Shown here in pieces: positions 26,501-37,865 of a stretch of DNA of 64,000 bases (within the stretch, counting starts at the first letter, position 1; each line of letters begins with the position of its first letter). Both the position numbers and the translations under genes were made by a program. The notes beneath the pieces are model-generated. The model did not search any database. It was not told where the DNA came from and worked only from the letters and a program-made list of their open reading frames with translations. Source of the stretch: Rotaria sordida (lineage: Eukaryota; Rotifera; Eurotatoria; Philodinida; Philodinidae); contig CAJNOL010000172.1 of NCBI GenBank assembly GCA_905250125.1, positions 62,001 through 126,000 on the forward strand, given 5' to 3'.

Positions 26501-28756
26501 TCTAAAATAAATAAAAATAACGATTCAACAAAAAAACAAAAAATAAAGATCTCTCAAACCGATGAATTGATGCAAGTTCAATAAGTAATCGATTGAATAG
26601 AGATGATGGATCATCATTTGGTATATATCGTGAAAGATCATCTGGTTCAAAAACATTGTTTACAGTCTTGAAGAAAAAACATATTTAAAGATATTTTTCT
26701 TTTCTCTGCTAATATCAAAATCTTACTAAAAATTGAAGAATATTTGAAAGAAGAGGAAGTTGTTTTGTTTGACATAATTGTAAAAGTTGATTACTTATTT
26801 CTCGAGCTTTATCCATATTATTAGCATCCATATAACATCGAACTAATTCACTTAAAAAAAAAATTTTTTTTTAGTTTAAAAATCAAACAAGAAAAAAAAT
26901 AATAATAAAGCATTACAAAAGAAGTTGTGCTTGCCAAAGATAATCTTGTTCATCAGTAATATTTATTAATGTATCAATAACTTGTTGAAAACTATCACAT
27001 AGATATTTTCGATAACCAACACGAAAAAATGGTCGAACATAATTAAAATAGATAACTGATGCATTATAAACTAGAAATTGATATCTTAAAAATTTAATAA
27101 AAATTATTTTCATTATGAAATACAAAAAATAGCATGCTAACCTCGGTGATGCTGAAGCAAAACTAAGACATTTTTGTAAGAATGGTATAGCATTGTTCAA
27201 TGAAGCCTAAAATGAAAATAGTGGTACTGCGTTGAAAAAGAAACTTATTGATTAGAGAAGAAGCATTTTAATTGTGAAAGGTTTTATATCGTCTAGTCAA
27301 TATAATTATTCTTTTTCTGCGATGTAGTAATATCCAAGATGAATCTTATTATTCAATCTAACTCGAAATGTTAATGACGGGTTTTTGTGACCTAATTTCG
27401 TTAACTGAATCCAAGTTGTAATGTAGTGACATTCACTATGGTCATTTTTCGTTTCTGTTGTTTTCTTATTTCTTTTTCGTTCTATCTTGGTAGTACGCTA
27501 AAAGTATACATATACATATAATCTTTTTCTTGATCTCAACCTATGTGTTCGTTATTGTTGATCAAGGCCAATAAAACGTTATATTCGACCTTAACTTTAT
27601 TCTATATTATGTAAATAATAATATTGTTTATTATGTAATATATATATTTCGTTTTTGTAATAAATCTTCACTTTGTCGTATTAACCTCAATACGTGACAC
27701 AAGTATAATGATCATTAATCAGTCACGAACTATAAATTTTATTTGTAAAATAGTTAGATATATATTCTTTAAGTTATTAACATATTTCTGTTTTTAATAA
27801 TTTTCGAAATTATGATGTTTTTAAATGGAATATTATCGTTTATTGTTGAAAATAAACATAAGTATTACAAAATTTCGAACCAAGAAAAAATACATAGTTG
27901 AGAAAACGAACCTATGGAATGATTGATAAACGTAACTATATTTAGAAAGAAATGACAAGCGAAATACATATGAACGTGTTAATCCACGGGTTATGTGTAA
28001 AAAAAAACCCCAGCCTGTAAACTCATCATATGTCCAACTCGTGTGCGGATCACCGCTCGGATGATTTGAGTTTAAATGGTTCAACTCGTCAATATCTCTG
28101 ACTTGAACAATCGTTGTTCTATACTGAAGAAAGAAAATATGGTTATCGGTTGAGAGCACTTATAAAGACCGTTGCACTAAAATACTCCACATATTTTCAG
28201 ATAAAAAGATCTTATAAGCAGAATTTTCTTATGCAAGGTCTTAAGATTCTTCATTTTATTAACAAATTTAATTTAACTATTTTCTTTTAATTAATGTAGT
28301 ATTGAATGAAAGTAAGTTTTTATTTTAATTCTACTCACGAAATCTTGAGCTGTTTTCGGCATATACATTCGAAATTGACATAGATAAGCTCGTCCAACAA
28401 ATTGACTTTTAACTGGACTTAACGAGAAAAACATTTGAAGACATTCATCAGTAATTGAATCTGCATTTAACTATACATATAAATAAATATTTTACATAGG
28501 AACAAAACAAAAACACAGAAAAATTCTAATCTTACATCAAGAGCACTTTCTGCAAGTAATACATAAATATCTTGTCCAATTGTATCTTTACTTTGAACAA
28601 GATTAACTTGAAAATTTTGTTGAAGTTTATGAAATGCTTCAGATAATAGTTTAATGTCTGCAATTTAAAAAATAGAATAGAAAAAAAACAGAAGAAATAT
28701 GAGAGACCATTTTGTTCAGCACCAGTTACAACCAAACGACGAATTTGTGCATCCAT
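8578..28756 (-). CDS. CFAP46: Cilia- and flagella-associated protein 46 (CFAP46/TTC40)
   Basis: One gene of about 57 short exons running from ATG 28756 (MDAQIRRLVV...) to the TGA at 8578. Several exons match vertebrate CFAP46 as I recall it: YQFLVYNASVIYFNYVRPFF with VGYRKYL (about 26930-27150), QEIWDVCRTAARFCLLYDNE (about 24890-24940) and a block with ALQVLPRTQHRLLLYKYR (about 19980-20050). It is a TPR-rich scaffold of the C1 central-pair projection in motile cilia. Early exon boundaries: 28708-28756, 28536-28657, 28339-28470, 27142-27206, 26927-27084, joining in frame. The last exons carry LLWSSGGIKSILLNQW, reminiscent of the end of CHAT-type caspase-like domains, then a Ser/Pro/Lys-rich tail. 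Six introns exceed 800 bp: 10122-11498, 12918-13744, 15446-16523, 17923-18895, 20989-23580 and 27207-28338. All others are tiny. The first donor reads GTCTCT, a weak site. Exon ends in the middle of the gene are approximate. Confidence 0.88.
10122..11498. other. Expanded CFAP46 intron, no gene seen
   Basis: A 1.4-kb intron in a gene whose introns are usually 50-80 nt. It is AT-rich with no coding-like frame, TIR pair or tandem repeat that I can see. The 87-codon minus ORF at 10864-11127 begins with an ATG but shows no domain. Confidence 0.35.
13079..13172. repeat. Hairpin-forming MITE-like insertion in CFAP46 intron
   Basis: About 94 bp with imperfect inverted ends: CAGTAGAGCCCATCG on the left against CGATGAACTCTACTG on the right, extended by partly matching flanks. 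It lies inside the 827-bp intron 12918-13744 and plausibly explains part of the intron's growth. No coding capacity. Confidence 0.5.
15565..15670. repeat. Hairpin-forming insertion in CFAP46 intron
   Basis: Inverted arms of about 22 bp: TTTCTGTGGAGATCGAA near 15580 and TTCGATCTCTTCAGAAA near 15640. They flank a short core within intron 15446-16523. More G+C-rich than its surroundings, which marks it as an insertion. Confidence 0.4.
18350..18545. repeat. Diverged inverted repeat in CFAP46 intron
   Basis: The left arm around 18365-18410 (CAAGAAAATAACTGAAT...AGACTAAA) matches, with mismatches, the reverse complement of about 18480-18530. The arms flank a GC-richer core containing TTCGCCGAGATTG. 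It sits inside intron 17923-18895 and looks like an old foldback element; the ends are uncertain. Confidence 0.35.
20989..23580. other. Largest CFAP46 intron (2.6 kb)
   Basis: Holds a plus-strand coding-like frame at 21317-21685 (separate entry) and strong short palindromes at about 21985-22025 and 22135-22175 (AACTCAATTTCG facing CGAAAAATTGGGTT). The remainder is AT-rich sequence with no recognised element. The exons either side (ending at 20988 and beginning at 23581) keep CFAP46 in frame. Confidence 0.45.
21317..21685 (+). other. Unrecognised coding-like exon or remnant nested in CFAP46 intron
   Basis: An open frame of 122 codons on the strand opposite to CFAP46 follows a good acceptor (TATATTTTAG, ending 21316). 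It has an internal duplication: SSLTLTTSVNPLNL is followed by SSLTLATNSNPLDL. It then reads DLPRDQKCLHETFKKLNQLI and ELPPLVKQILRCLYPSDIDD before a stop. Composition looks like real protein, but no upstream exon or in-frame ATG near the start was found and I recognise no family. It could be the last exon of a nested gene or debris of an inserted gene. Confidence 0.3.
27207..28338. other. Expanded CFAP46 intron with unrecognised coding-like fragment
   Basis: A 1.1-kb intron near the gene's 5' end. On the minus strand at about 27950-28150 it carries a frame reading VQVRDIDELNHLNSNHPSGD followed by PHTSWTYDEFTGWGFFLHI. That composition is balanced and not low-complexity. It does not continue CFAP46, whose flanking exons join across it. 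Probably a fragment of an inserted gene or element; family not recognised. Confidence 0.35.
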
Positions 28757-30687
28757 TTTATAACTATTTATGAATGTATCAAGTTTGGATTAACTTTAAC
28801 AATCGACATTCTAAGAACAGTCGCCTTAGAGAACTCTCTCAATAAATAATAATTCTTTAGCGACATCTTTTAAAATAAAAACATCTTAATGTTGAACAAA
28901 AAAAAAACTTTTCTAAATGTTTGGCTTTTCAGACGATAACTTTTGTTTTCATCCCTGGTCAAAGAATACGATTCGTATACTACAAACTTAGGGTGATTTA
29001 TAATGGTTCATCACGATTGACCTCGGTTGCTCACTTCCTATTTTAACAACTACTTTTATTTTTATTTTTGTTTTTCATATTGGATTGATTCATATTAGTT
29101 TCTGATTATAATTTCTTTTATCAATGTAATCATTTTATGTCATATGATAAATTTTCTATAAAAATATATAATCAAGATGAGAAATCTATCAATGCACAAA
29201 AAAATACTACAACAATTGAACTGTTGGATGTAAAATAGACATTGAGGAATCTTTTTTTCTCTTAGTATATGAATAAGCACTCGTTTCTGTAAGTATACTC
29301 GGCATATGTCGTATGTGTTGTCTTCTACTGTAAATTTTTGGTACACTAGTTGATTTTGTAAAAGCATGAGTTAAAAGAAGCGTTAACATGTTGGGCCAAG
29401 ATTTCAATTCCCCCCCTCCCAATAAACAAGTTGTGGTAGACATCTTTATAACGTCCCATCACCGATCATTACAGATATTACTCTTTGAAAATAAAATTCA
29501 TTCTGTATTTTTACATATTACTAAAAGAGACATCGGTAAATTTATCGACAACATAATAAGTTCCAAGGTAATATTGATTTAATTTTGTTTGATAAATCGA
29601 ATAGAATATCGAGTATATACAATATTCACTTAAACCTATTTATTAAATATATCTTTCTATTAGTGAGACCAGTTATGTCATGTTTCAGATTTTAATCCCA
29701 TAGGGATTGTACTGAGAGTTTTTCTTTTACTATAGGCTACAAAAAAATGTAACACCTAATGCGTTCATCAATCTTTCTAATGTAAAGTGTAAAATTGAAC
29801 ATTCCAAAAATTTTACAGCGATTTCATATATGAAATCAAAGAATATTTTGTTACGAGTTTATCTATTAATATTAATATTCAATTTGTTTATGATGAATCT
29901 ATTCGATATTAATACTATGTCTTAACATTCTTCTTGGCTTCGTTTCATATTCATCAATTTTAAAATATATTTACATGAAATATAACTGTCCTCACAAAAG
30001 TATAACTAATAAAGCGATATTACTAAACGATAATGAGTTTTTCTTCCAGTAGGCAATTTAAAGAGAAAATCAATTAACTAAAATATCTCATATCGACCAT
30101 GAATATAGTTGAATATTCTTAATAGTATGTAATTGTTTACAATCACAATATTTTCTTTGATTTCATAAAATGATACATAAAGTATCATCTAATTGATGTA
30201 TTCACTATATGAAATAAAATATTCTCTCGGGCTATATATAGTATCCATTACATCCATTTATCAGCAATTAACATTTGAAAATATACTTAATGCCTTTATT
30301 AGACATAAATGTATAATATAATACACCAAACGTGCATTGCTATTTTTTTCTTTTTATTTTTGATGTTATTATTGCTTATTTATGTCGTTATTCAACATAA
30401 CAAAGCAATTAATATTTACACAATCGTAAGAAAAGTTACTTACAACCACCTTGTCAAATATAATACTTTATTGTGTATTCATGAGTGTTTCTTAAAATAA
30501 ACTCAAACATATTTGTCGTGTTTTAACAACAAAAGTGCACTTTTAATAATATACAATTACCTTTCCGTCTCAATGCAATAACGATTATGATATTGATGCA
30601 CTGTATGATAACTATCGTACCTTCATTGTGAATCACATAATGAATAACATAAAAATTCTTCATTCATATATGCATTAGTGCGAATCT
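28757..30687. other. Intergenic upstream of CFAP46
   Basis: Contains the CFAP46 promoter side (28757-29200) and AT-rich spacer. On the minus strand, ATG 29443 opens a 78-codon frame to 29207 (MSTTTCLLGGG...SILHPTVQLL). Its composition is balanced but it has no domain or homolog that I know; it could be a small gene or chance. No clear X-box was found before CFAP46. Confidence 0.35.
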
Positions 30688-31560
30688 GTTGTGCAATATC
30701 TCTTTGACTTTATAACATGAATGAAGATTTGAGTACAAGTAAAGCGACTTTTATTCTTTTTTTTTAGTAAATAAAAACATTTATTCATGATAGTACATAG
30801 AATATTTATTTAAATAGATTCCAATTTTGGGTTTTCTGCCTTGCCTGTTCTTGTAAAATTGCTCAATAGAATGAGCTTCTCAAATAAATCAATTTGTATT
30901 CAAACTATTTCATGAATAGCTGTCGAAAATATCTTATTCATGACCTCGATAATAATATCAGCCATTAGTATTCTCTCATATAGTAGAAAAAGACAGATTT
31001 ATAAAATCTGTCATATTTTTCATCCTAATGATTATTTCATATAGGTATATATACTTTTTTTTGGTGCATTCATTAATAGCCAATTTATTGGTCTGCATAC
31101 TCATTTAAATTTAATGAATAATGATAAATTTTGTTCAAAGAGATCTTGATTTTATTATTTATCATCAAGAAAATCTGCAATTTATGTTCCTTTAGATCAT
31201 ACATGTGAAACATTTGATGATCGAAATCAATATATAGAAATTGACTCTGAGGTAAATCAACAAGTATCAACAGTTATTAGAAGAACTACTGGCATGATGA
31301 TATATGTATTATACTGATCTACCAACATGATATGGTTCTACGATAAACTCACTGTGTATAATATACGTTTTTAAAAATCAATATATATTAATATTTATGA
31401 GATCCAGTAAAATTGTTTTTCTGTTCAAAAAAATATCATCTGAATAATTTTATTTAACATTTAAAAATAAAGACTAATAATAAATATTGTTTTCTATATG
31501 AGAATTTTTTTACATTCATAATTTATGTTATAAAATTCAAATAAATTGAAGAATTTCAAT
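30688..31560 (+). pseudogene. Decayed partial copy of the adjacent cation/H+ antiporter gene
   Basis: Aligns in pieces to the intact gene downstream. Approximate pairs are 30688-30760 with 33158-33240, 30815-30920 with 33288-33400, 30950-31075 with 33679-33805, 31096-31120 with 33983-34005, 31128-31170 with 34077-34120, and 31425-31560 with the 3' flank 34697-34830. Intron sequence is copied too (for example ATATCAGCCATTAGTATTCT), so this is a DNA-level tandem duplication, not retroposition. It has a premature TGA at 30913 where the intact gene has TTA, and several internal deletions. The first two exons are missing. Not expected to make a transporter. Confidence 0.85.
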
Positions 31561-32216
31561 TATAACTGGTGAAACGATTTGAATTTAGAGTATATTGAAA
31601 ATTTTTTGCCAAATCAGCTCGAAAAGCTATTTTCATCTTACTTATAATGATAATCGACGTAATCAATAACGAAAACACTACCAGACATTTTAAAAATAAC
31701 CAATCTTTAAAATATAATTTTTTATTAAATACTTATTACTGTTGTCTTGAAGAATCATAAATATATTCAGTTTATTTTATCAACAATAGTATAATCTTAT
31801 CTTGATTAATCATCTATAACATATGATTGTAACATTGAATGTACCATAATCATTCTACCAATAGTCTCCATAAACCAATTACTAATTTGCTGGTAACAAA
31901 TTTAATAATGAAGCTGATTAACAATGTTAAAAGCCTACGATGAAAATTGATTGTTTGGTACCATTAGTCATTGTTATTTCAAAGACATTTGAATTAATCA
32001 AAAAACTTCGATATTCGTCGTATGCTTTAAATCTGTTCATCGCCTACACTATTTGTTTATTTCTAGGTAAATCAGTTAGCAAATCATACTTGTAATCAAC
32101 TTGTGAGAATGAAATTGTAATGGTAAACAAATGATCAATCATAACCATTGCAAAACTAGCAATAATATTTTTTTACCTTTCTTATTTATAATGCTATGAA
32201 TAAAACCAACCATCCT
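31561..32216. other. Intergenic spacer
   Basis: AT-rich sequence between the antiporter pseudogene and the minisatellite. No ORF, repeat or RNA gene can be supported. Confidence 0.35.
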
Positions 32217-32311
32217 TTCGTACTCTTATTTACTTTATTCAAAATTCGTACTCTTATTTACTTTATTCAAAATTCGTACTCTTATTTACCTTATTCAAAA
32301 TTCGTACTCTT
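32217..32311. repeat. 28-bp minisatellite, about 3.4 copies
   Basis: Tandem units beginning TTCGTACTCTTATTTAC recur with 28-bp period. The first two copies are identical and the third differs by one base (TTTACC for TTTACT), then a partial unit. Lies 340 bp upstream of the antiporter start. Confidence 0.9.
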
Positions 32312-32652
32312 TGATTGCTACTGAAAAATGACTTCGACGCAACTGTATCACTATCTGTTATTTATAAAATCACGAGAGAAATCAAATATGTTGTCAACAT
32401 ATGATCAATGATTTATGATGCATTGCAATTTATCTTTATATTACGCACTAAAGAATGTTTATAAATAACATAGAAAGATACCTTGTCTACCTGTATACAT
32501 AAGTAGTCAATATTATACATTAGTTTGTTTCTTTTACAAATTAACGATTTTCATCTTTGCTATTACATATCATAAGAGAAAAAACTGTTTTCATTAAGAG
32601 TAAAAATATTTGATCAAAACAATTTAATTTCAACTTAGTAATATCTCTAAAA

Positions 32653-34607
32653 ATGGTTGTACTATTCGAAGACCCACGTAAACTTCCTTTGGCAACATTT
32701 CTTATGCAAGTTTTCATAACATTAGTGGTATCTAAAGTTCTTGCTAAATTACTTTCATATATTCGACAACCACAAGTCATTGGTCAAATTATTGCTGGTA
32801 TTATTTTTGGTCCATCTATTCTCGGTAAGAAAATAAAGAAATGTTCATTTATTCTTTTTTTTGTTTGTTTTTTTCAATGAAAATGATTTTTATTTCTTTA
32901 ATAGGTAATATTTCAGCTTGGACCAATGCAATATGGCCATCATCAAGTCTTGGCATATTTCAACTTGTTGCTAATTTGGGTTTAATATTTTTCATGTTCT
33001 TCTTAGGACTTGAACTTGATTTAAAACAAATAAAAAAAAGTTGGAAAATTACAATACCGGTTGCAGCCGCTAGTATCACAATTCCAGGTAAGTACTCATA
33101 TATTTATATATTTTCAAGCATAGGAAATAGGAGAATAATTCACATATATTTAGTGGCAATTGGTTGTGTAGTATCTCTTTGGCTTTACAACATGAATGAA
33201 GGTTTGAATACAAGTAAAGTAGCTTTTATTCTTTTCATTGGTAAGTAAACAACAGTTGTTCATACTAGTACATAGGAATATTTACTAAATAGGTTCTGGT
33301 TTTGGTTTTTCTGCCTTTCCTGTCTTGGCAACATTGCTCAATACAATGGGTTTATTAAATAAACCAATTGGTATTCAAACAATTTCATTAGCAGCAGTCG
33401 AAGACATTGTTGTTTGGGTCATCTTAGCTATTGCTAGTGCTTTTTCATTAGGTGGTTCAGCATTACAAGGGCTCTACACTTTATTATTAACATTAGGTTT
33501 TATTGCTATTATGTTTTTTATCATTCGACCAATTTTAAGATTGATTCATCGTTATTACCTCCGTCAAAACAATGATACCAATGTTTATTTAGTTGTTGGC
33601 TGTTTTTTATTACTTGTTATTTCAGCATTTACTACAGAAGTTATGGGTAAGAGTCAAATATATCTTATTGACAGTCCCGATAACAATATCAGCCATTAGT
33701 ATTCTTTCATATAGTAGAAGAAGACAGATTTTTATAAATCTATCATGCTTTTCATCCTAAAGATTATTTTATATAGGTATACATGCTTTTTTTGGTGCAT
33801 TCATTAGTGGATTATGTATACCACGCAAAGGAAGTTTGGTTGAGTTTTTAGCCGTACGTATACAACTCATTGTTGTCGAATTCTTTTTACCGTAAGTTTT
33901 TTATTTTTGATGGAATTCTTTTCAATGACAAATTACTCATTAATTTTAGTCTTTATTTTGCTAATAGTGGACTTCATACACATTTAAATTTAATGAATAA
34001 TGGTAGAGCATGGTGGACATTAATTGTGCTTATAGTTTTAGCTTCCATAGCTAAAATAGTTCCTGTAACACTTGTATCAAAACTTTGTTCAAAACGATCT
34101 TGGTTTTATTGTTTATCAATTGGTGTACTTATGAATACACGTGGTATTGTACAATTAGTTGTTTTAAATATTGGTGTTGAACTTGGTGTACTTTCAGCAC
34201 AAATATTTGCTATATTTGTTTTAATGGCAACAATTTTAACATTTTTAACATCACCCGCATTATATTTACTTAATCGACAAATACGTGATACACGGCCATC
34301 ATCTACTCAAATAGTTCCTGAAGATTTACGTAATTTTTCACTAGCAGAAACACATCTGACAGAAACTAATTTTGATAATCAAATGAGTATTCGAACAATT
34401 TCAAATGGTGGTATTTATTCTACTCAATCATCAACAGATGCAAACAAATTATCGAGAAAATCTTCAAATAACGTACTTCCAGGTTATACATTTACAATAT
34501 TAGATTATCCAACTAATCCTCCTGCATTGAATCCAACTATAAATGAAGAAGAAATGGAAGAATCTGATACTACGTTTCGTTTGGGTGTTAATATGACACG
34601 ATTTTAA
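32653..34607 (+). CDS. CHX/KHA1-like monovalent cation/H+ antiporter (CPA2)
   Basis: Six exons join in frame: 32653-32824, 32905-33087, 33154-33240, 33293-33646, 33777-33891, 33950-34607; 522 aa. Landmarks of CPA2 exchangers occur in order: QPQVIGQIIAGIIFGPSILG, a FFLGLELDL block, GFSAFPVLATLL, the AAVEDIVVWVILA helix with the ED pair of the ion site, HAFFGAFISGLCIP, LPLYFANSGLHTHL, and LMNTRGIVQLVVLNIG. About a dozen hydrophobic helices fill residues 10-430. A hydrophilic Ser/Thr-rich tail of about 90 residues follows, much shorter than the cytosolic domains of plant CHX or yeast Kha1 (recalled as roughly 800 aa in total). Predicted to exchange K+ or Na+ for H+ across an endomembrane or plasma membrane. 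A splice-acceptor-like CAACTTAG lies 14 nt before the ATG. The resemblance is closer to fungal/plant/bacterial proteins than to animal NHE or NHA, so horizontal acquisition is possible. Confidence 0.88.
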
Positions 34608-35895
34608 ACTAAATATTTTATATATATTACTTTTTGTGAAAACGAACATGTGCCATTATTTAATAAGTATTACAACTCTAGTCTATATTCAGTAATAAAA
34701 AAAATTCATTGTGTTTATTCTATTTACAAATAAAGATTTAAAGCTAATAATGGTTGCTTATTTTCACATATGAGAATATTTTATACATGTTCATGACCGA
34801 TGAAATAAATTTGAATACAATTCGAGAATTTAGTTTTTATAAAACAAAACTAATGACCACTTTTTTAATAGAGGTTTCGATAAATTTTAAATTCCTTTTA
34901 AAATCCTACATCTTTGAATGCACGTTTCAGAATTTTAGAAGAAATATTTGAAAGCGATAGTTTTGAAATAAAACAAACCAAAAGCATCAGAAGAAGTTTT
35001 TTTCTGATAGACCTATATCATCGTTATTTTCACGATTCAATTTAATCTTTATACAGTTTTGTTCAGAATAAAATTCTACATTCGATAGCATAATAATAAA
35101 TCTTTCATAGAATAAGTCTAGTTTTCAAAACCATTATTTTTCAAAGTGCACTCAAAAATACTGACAATTGTCAGTTCCAAGTCTTTTTCTCGTAAACACC
35201 GGCATCGAAAACTTTGAAAAGGTTGTAAAGACATAGAGTAAAAAATTTTCTATTTATTGGTACTGAGTAATTTACTTTTAACATTGGCTTTGATGAGGAA
35301 AAGTTTTACAAAAATCAATAAGCATCAGTAGAGAATAGGAAGTCGTAGTTGAATGACTTAGTAGACGTGAATCTTTTGAATTTGGTGCCGACAAGAGAAA
35401 AAGTCGACAGTGTTGTACAGCTTGAAATTCTCTATGTTTTAACATATAAAGAAAACTTTTTATGCTTAGGAAGTAAGATAACAGGGTACCAAAATTAGGT
35501 GTAATTTATTGTGGGACACGCTTTAAATGAGAATAACTGTCTCGTTGCATATCAGTGATACTTCTTTTGGATTATGTTTCATACAAAAACTTTTGAATGA
35601 TGAGTTCTTACTTCTTATCAAAAATTATTTAGTTATTTATCTGAAATCATACTCTCCTATGATGAAATTTTTCGGACTTTTTAAGAATAGATATCCATCA
35701 AAGATCTGTTATTCAGCGATTTCTCACCACTTTTAAATAACTGAAAGACTACTGTATTAAATAAATCGATTTTATGTCTATATTTAAATTATTCAAGTTT
35801 TTCTATGTATATTTTCGTAAAAAAGAATTATACATGTGTTCTACTATCATGCATAAGAAAATGTTAAAATTTTATTAAAATTAATTCATAATAAA
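34608..35895. other. Intergenic with a dispersed repeat copy
   Basis: Starts with the antiporter 3' flank, part of which is shared with the pseudogene's flank. About 34995-35270 is a diverged copy of sequence inside the esterase intron at about 41150-41430: shared words include ATAATAAATCTTTCATAGAA, AAGTGCA and GTCAGTTCCA. No protein gene is supported. Confidence 0.5.
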
Positions 35896-36117
35896 TCATA
35901 AAATAATACAGGCACGAGATCTAACTGTTGTCTCTTGTCGATCACGAATCACATGTACAGAAGTATTTATATTTGTAGTAATAGTAGTTCCATCAGAAGG
36001 TTTAATTATATCCATCATTTGATATTTGAAAAAGATAGCTTGTGCTGCATCGCGAAATCGAAAATCTTCATAATTATCAATATATTTATTGTTCTTTTCA
36101 TGGATACCATTACTCAT
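35896..36117 (-). CDS. Small protein with C-terminal CaaX box, unknown function
   Basis: Single-exon ORF of 73 aa from ATG 36117, ending in CIIL before the stop. C-I-I-L is a classic CaaX prenylation signal, and Leu in the last position favours geranylgeranylation, so membrane attachment is predicted. Size and ending recall heterotrimeric G-protein gamma subunits, but the NPF motif and coiled-coil heptads of that family are not visible, so I do not assign it. The frame is mixed in composition (YEDFRFRDAAQAIFFKYQMM) rather than low complexity. An AATAAA lies on the minus strand about 15-20 nt beyond the stop. It is divergent from SAP18, with 291 bp between the two ATGs, so a shared promoter is plausible. 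Confidence 0.55.
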   Translation of the reverse strand: MSNGIHEKNNKYIDNYEDFRFRDAAQAIFFKYQMMDIIKPSDGTTITTNINTSVHVIRDRQETTVRSRACIIL

Positions 36118-36408
36118 TCATTCTATTTGAAAATATTATATACAAGTAACTATAAATAATGAATCTCCACCATCATACACAACATTGTCATGGTTCTTTT
36201 TTTGGTTATATATTAAAACATGAAAATACAGTAGCGACATCTTTTGAAATATATATAACTCGTTGATTTAACCAATTAAAATTCAAAAAAATTTTCTTTT
36301 TATAGTCTTTGTATGTATTGGCTAGTCAGTTAAGTTCAATTAGTTAATCATTTATAGGAACAATTTAGGTGATACTTTGATTGAAATAGAAAAAGAAATA
36401 TAATAATA

Positions 36409-37046
36409 ATGACAGAAACAAAATTAATTGGTGAAGTAAACAAAGTTGATCGATCAGTTGATCGATTAAAAACATGTCCATTATTATTGCGTGTTTTTTG
36501 TAGTAAAAATCGTCATCATTTAGCTAGGTTTGTTTTTGTTTATATTTAGAAAAAATTTTCTTTTTTTAATATTTTTGTATTTTTCTTAGGGAATATGAAC
36601 ATGAACATACGCCAGAAAATGAACTTCAAATTTATACATGGATGGATGCAACATTAGGAGAATTAACAAAATTAATTAAAGAAGTTAATCCAGATGCACG
36701 TCGTCGTGGTACACAATTTTCATTTTCAATTGTTTCAGCTGATGATGCACATAATCGTTATTATCTTTCGGATATTGGAAAAACTGAAAATAGTCCACGA
36801 AGTTCTGATGATAAAGTACAATTAAGAAGTACACGTTTTCGAATAGGTGATTATCTTGATGTTGCTATTATTCAAAAGAGACAAGAACAACCAACATCAA
36901 ATTCACGACGTGATCGACCTCTTCAACAATCATCTGAAGATAATAATAATAATAAACGACGTAGTGGTCCTATTAATGAAAGAAATGGTGGTGGTGGACC
37001 TGTTCGATCGGCTCCACGAAATGATCATCGTGATCGTCCTTATTAA
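36409..37046 (+). CDS. SAP18: Histone deacetylase complex subunit SAP18
   Basis: Two exons, 36409-36527 and 36590-37046, joined within an Arg codon; 191 aa. The ubiquitin-fold SAP18 domain is clear: DRLKTCPLLLRVF, then HH and EYE, ELQIYTWMDATLGELTKLIK, a FSFSIVSADD block and FRIGDYLDVAI. Human SAP18 is somewhat shorter (recalled about 153 aa). The extra length here is an Arg/Asn/Gly-rich tail ending in DHRDRPY. The protein works in the nucleus in the Sin3-HDAC co-repressor and in the ASAP/PSAP splicing complexes with RNPS1 and Acinus. The assignment is secure. Confidence 0.95.
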
Positions 37047-37865
37047 ATCAAACAAACATAATTCATTATTATACTCCGCCTGCTTCTTTTTTTTTTCTTT
37101 TCTTGTCTTGTACATGATAGTTTGTGTTCGTACATATATTTGATGTTTCTGGTTTTTGTTGAATACTCAAAAGACAAACACAAAAGAAAAGAATGAAATA
37201 ATAAAAACTTTCTTCTTTACGTTATAAAATTCAAATAAAAGGTATTGAATACATATCTATTCTAGAATAATCAAGTTGGATTAAATAAAAAAAGAACATG
37301 TCTTATTGAATGATTATAATAATGGTTCATTTAACATGAGAATGAAATTCAATATTGTAAGTGTGAAGGCTTAAAATCTTAGCTACTGTTTCCTAGAAAA
37401 GATTAAATGCATAAGTTGGTATGTTTAGAAAAAAAAATGAACTTAATAATAAGTAAAGCTGCAAGTAGTTGGTAACAATTTTATTTCACTTTTGTGAGTC
37501 TATTTTATATTATTTATTTAGTATCACAATTGTTACATTAATGAACATTAGAATCTTTCAAATTCAAACAATAGTTAGAATGGTTCATCATTGAGAAATA
37601 TCATAACAACACAATATTGGTTCTATTAAAAAGAGAAATATTTTAGAAGAAGGTTTTTTTTTTTAATATTATCGTTACGTTGTTGTCTTTTTTTTCTTTC
37701 AATGCAAATAATAGATGAGAAGATATTTCATTGTATTTTATCTTTTCACCTTTGTCCTTGTTATTTTCTTTTATTCTGTTCTATGCTTTCCATAAATGTC
37801 GGGTACATACTACAAATCTAATATATCGCATTCCGTTATAGACAGCAAGTCATAATAATTTACGT
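37047..37865. other. Intergenic between SAP18 and first esterase
   Basis: Contains the SAP18 3' flank with several AATAAA-like signals near 37200-37290, and AT-rich spacer. No ORF or repeat of note. Confidence 0.35.

Noticed and set aside
29388..29582. 64-codon plus ORF
   Set aside because: Antisense to the small minus-strand frame at 29207-29443 and without features of its own.
35896..36117. Assignment as a G-protein gamma subunit
   Set aside because: Terminal CIIL and length fit, but the NPF block and coiled-coil pattern of the family are missing, so only the CaaX box is reported.
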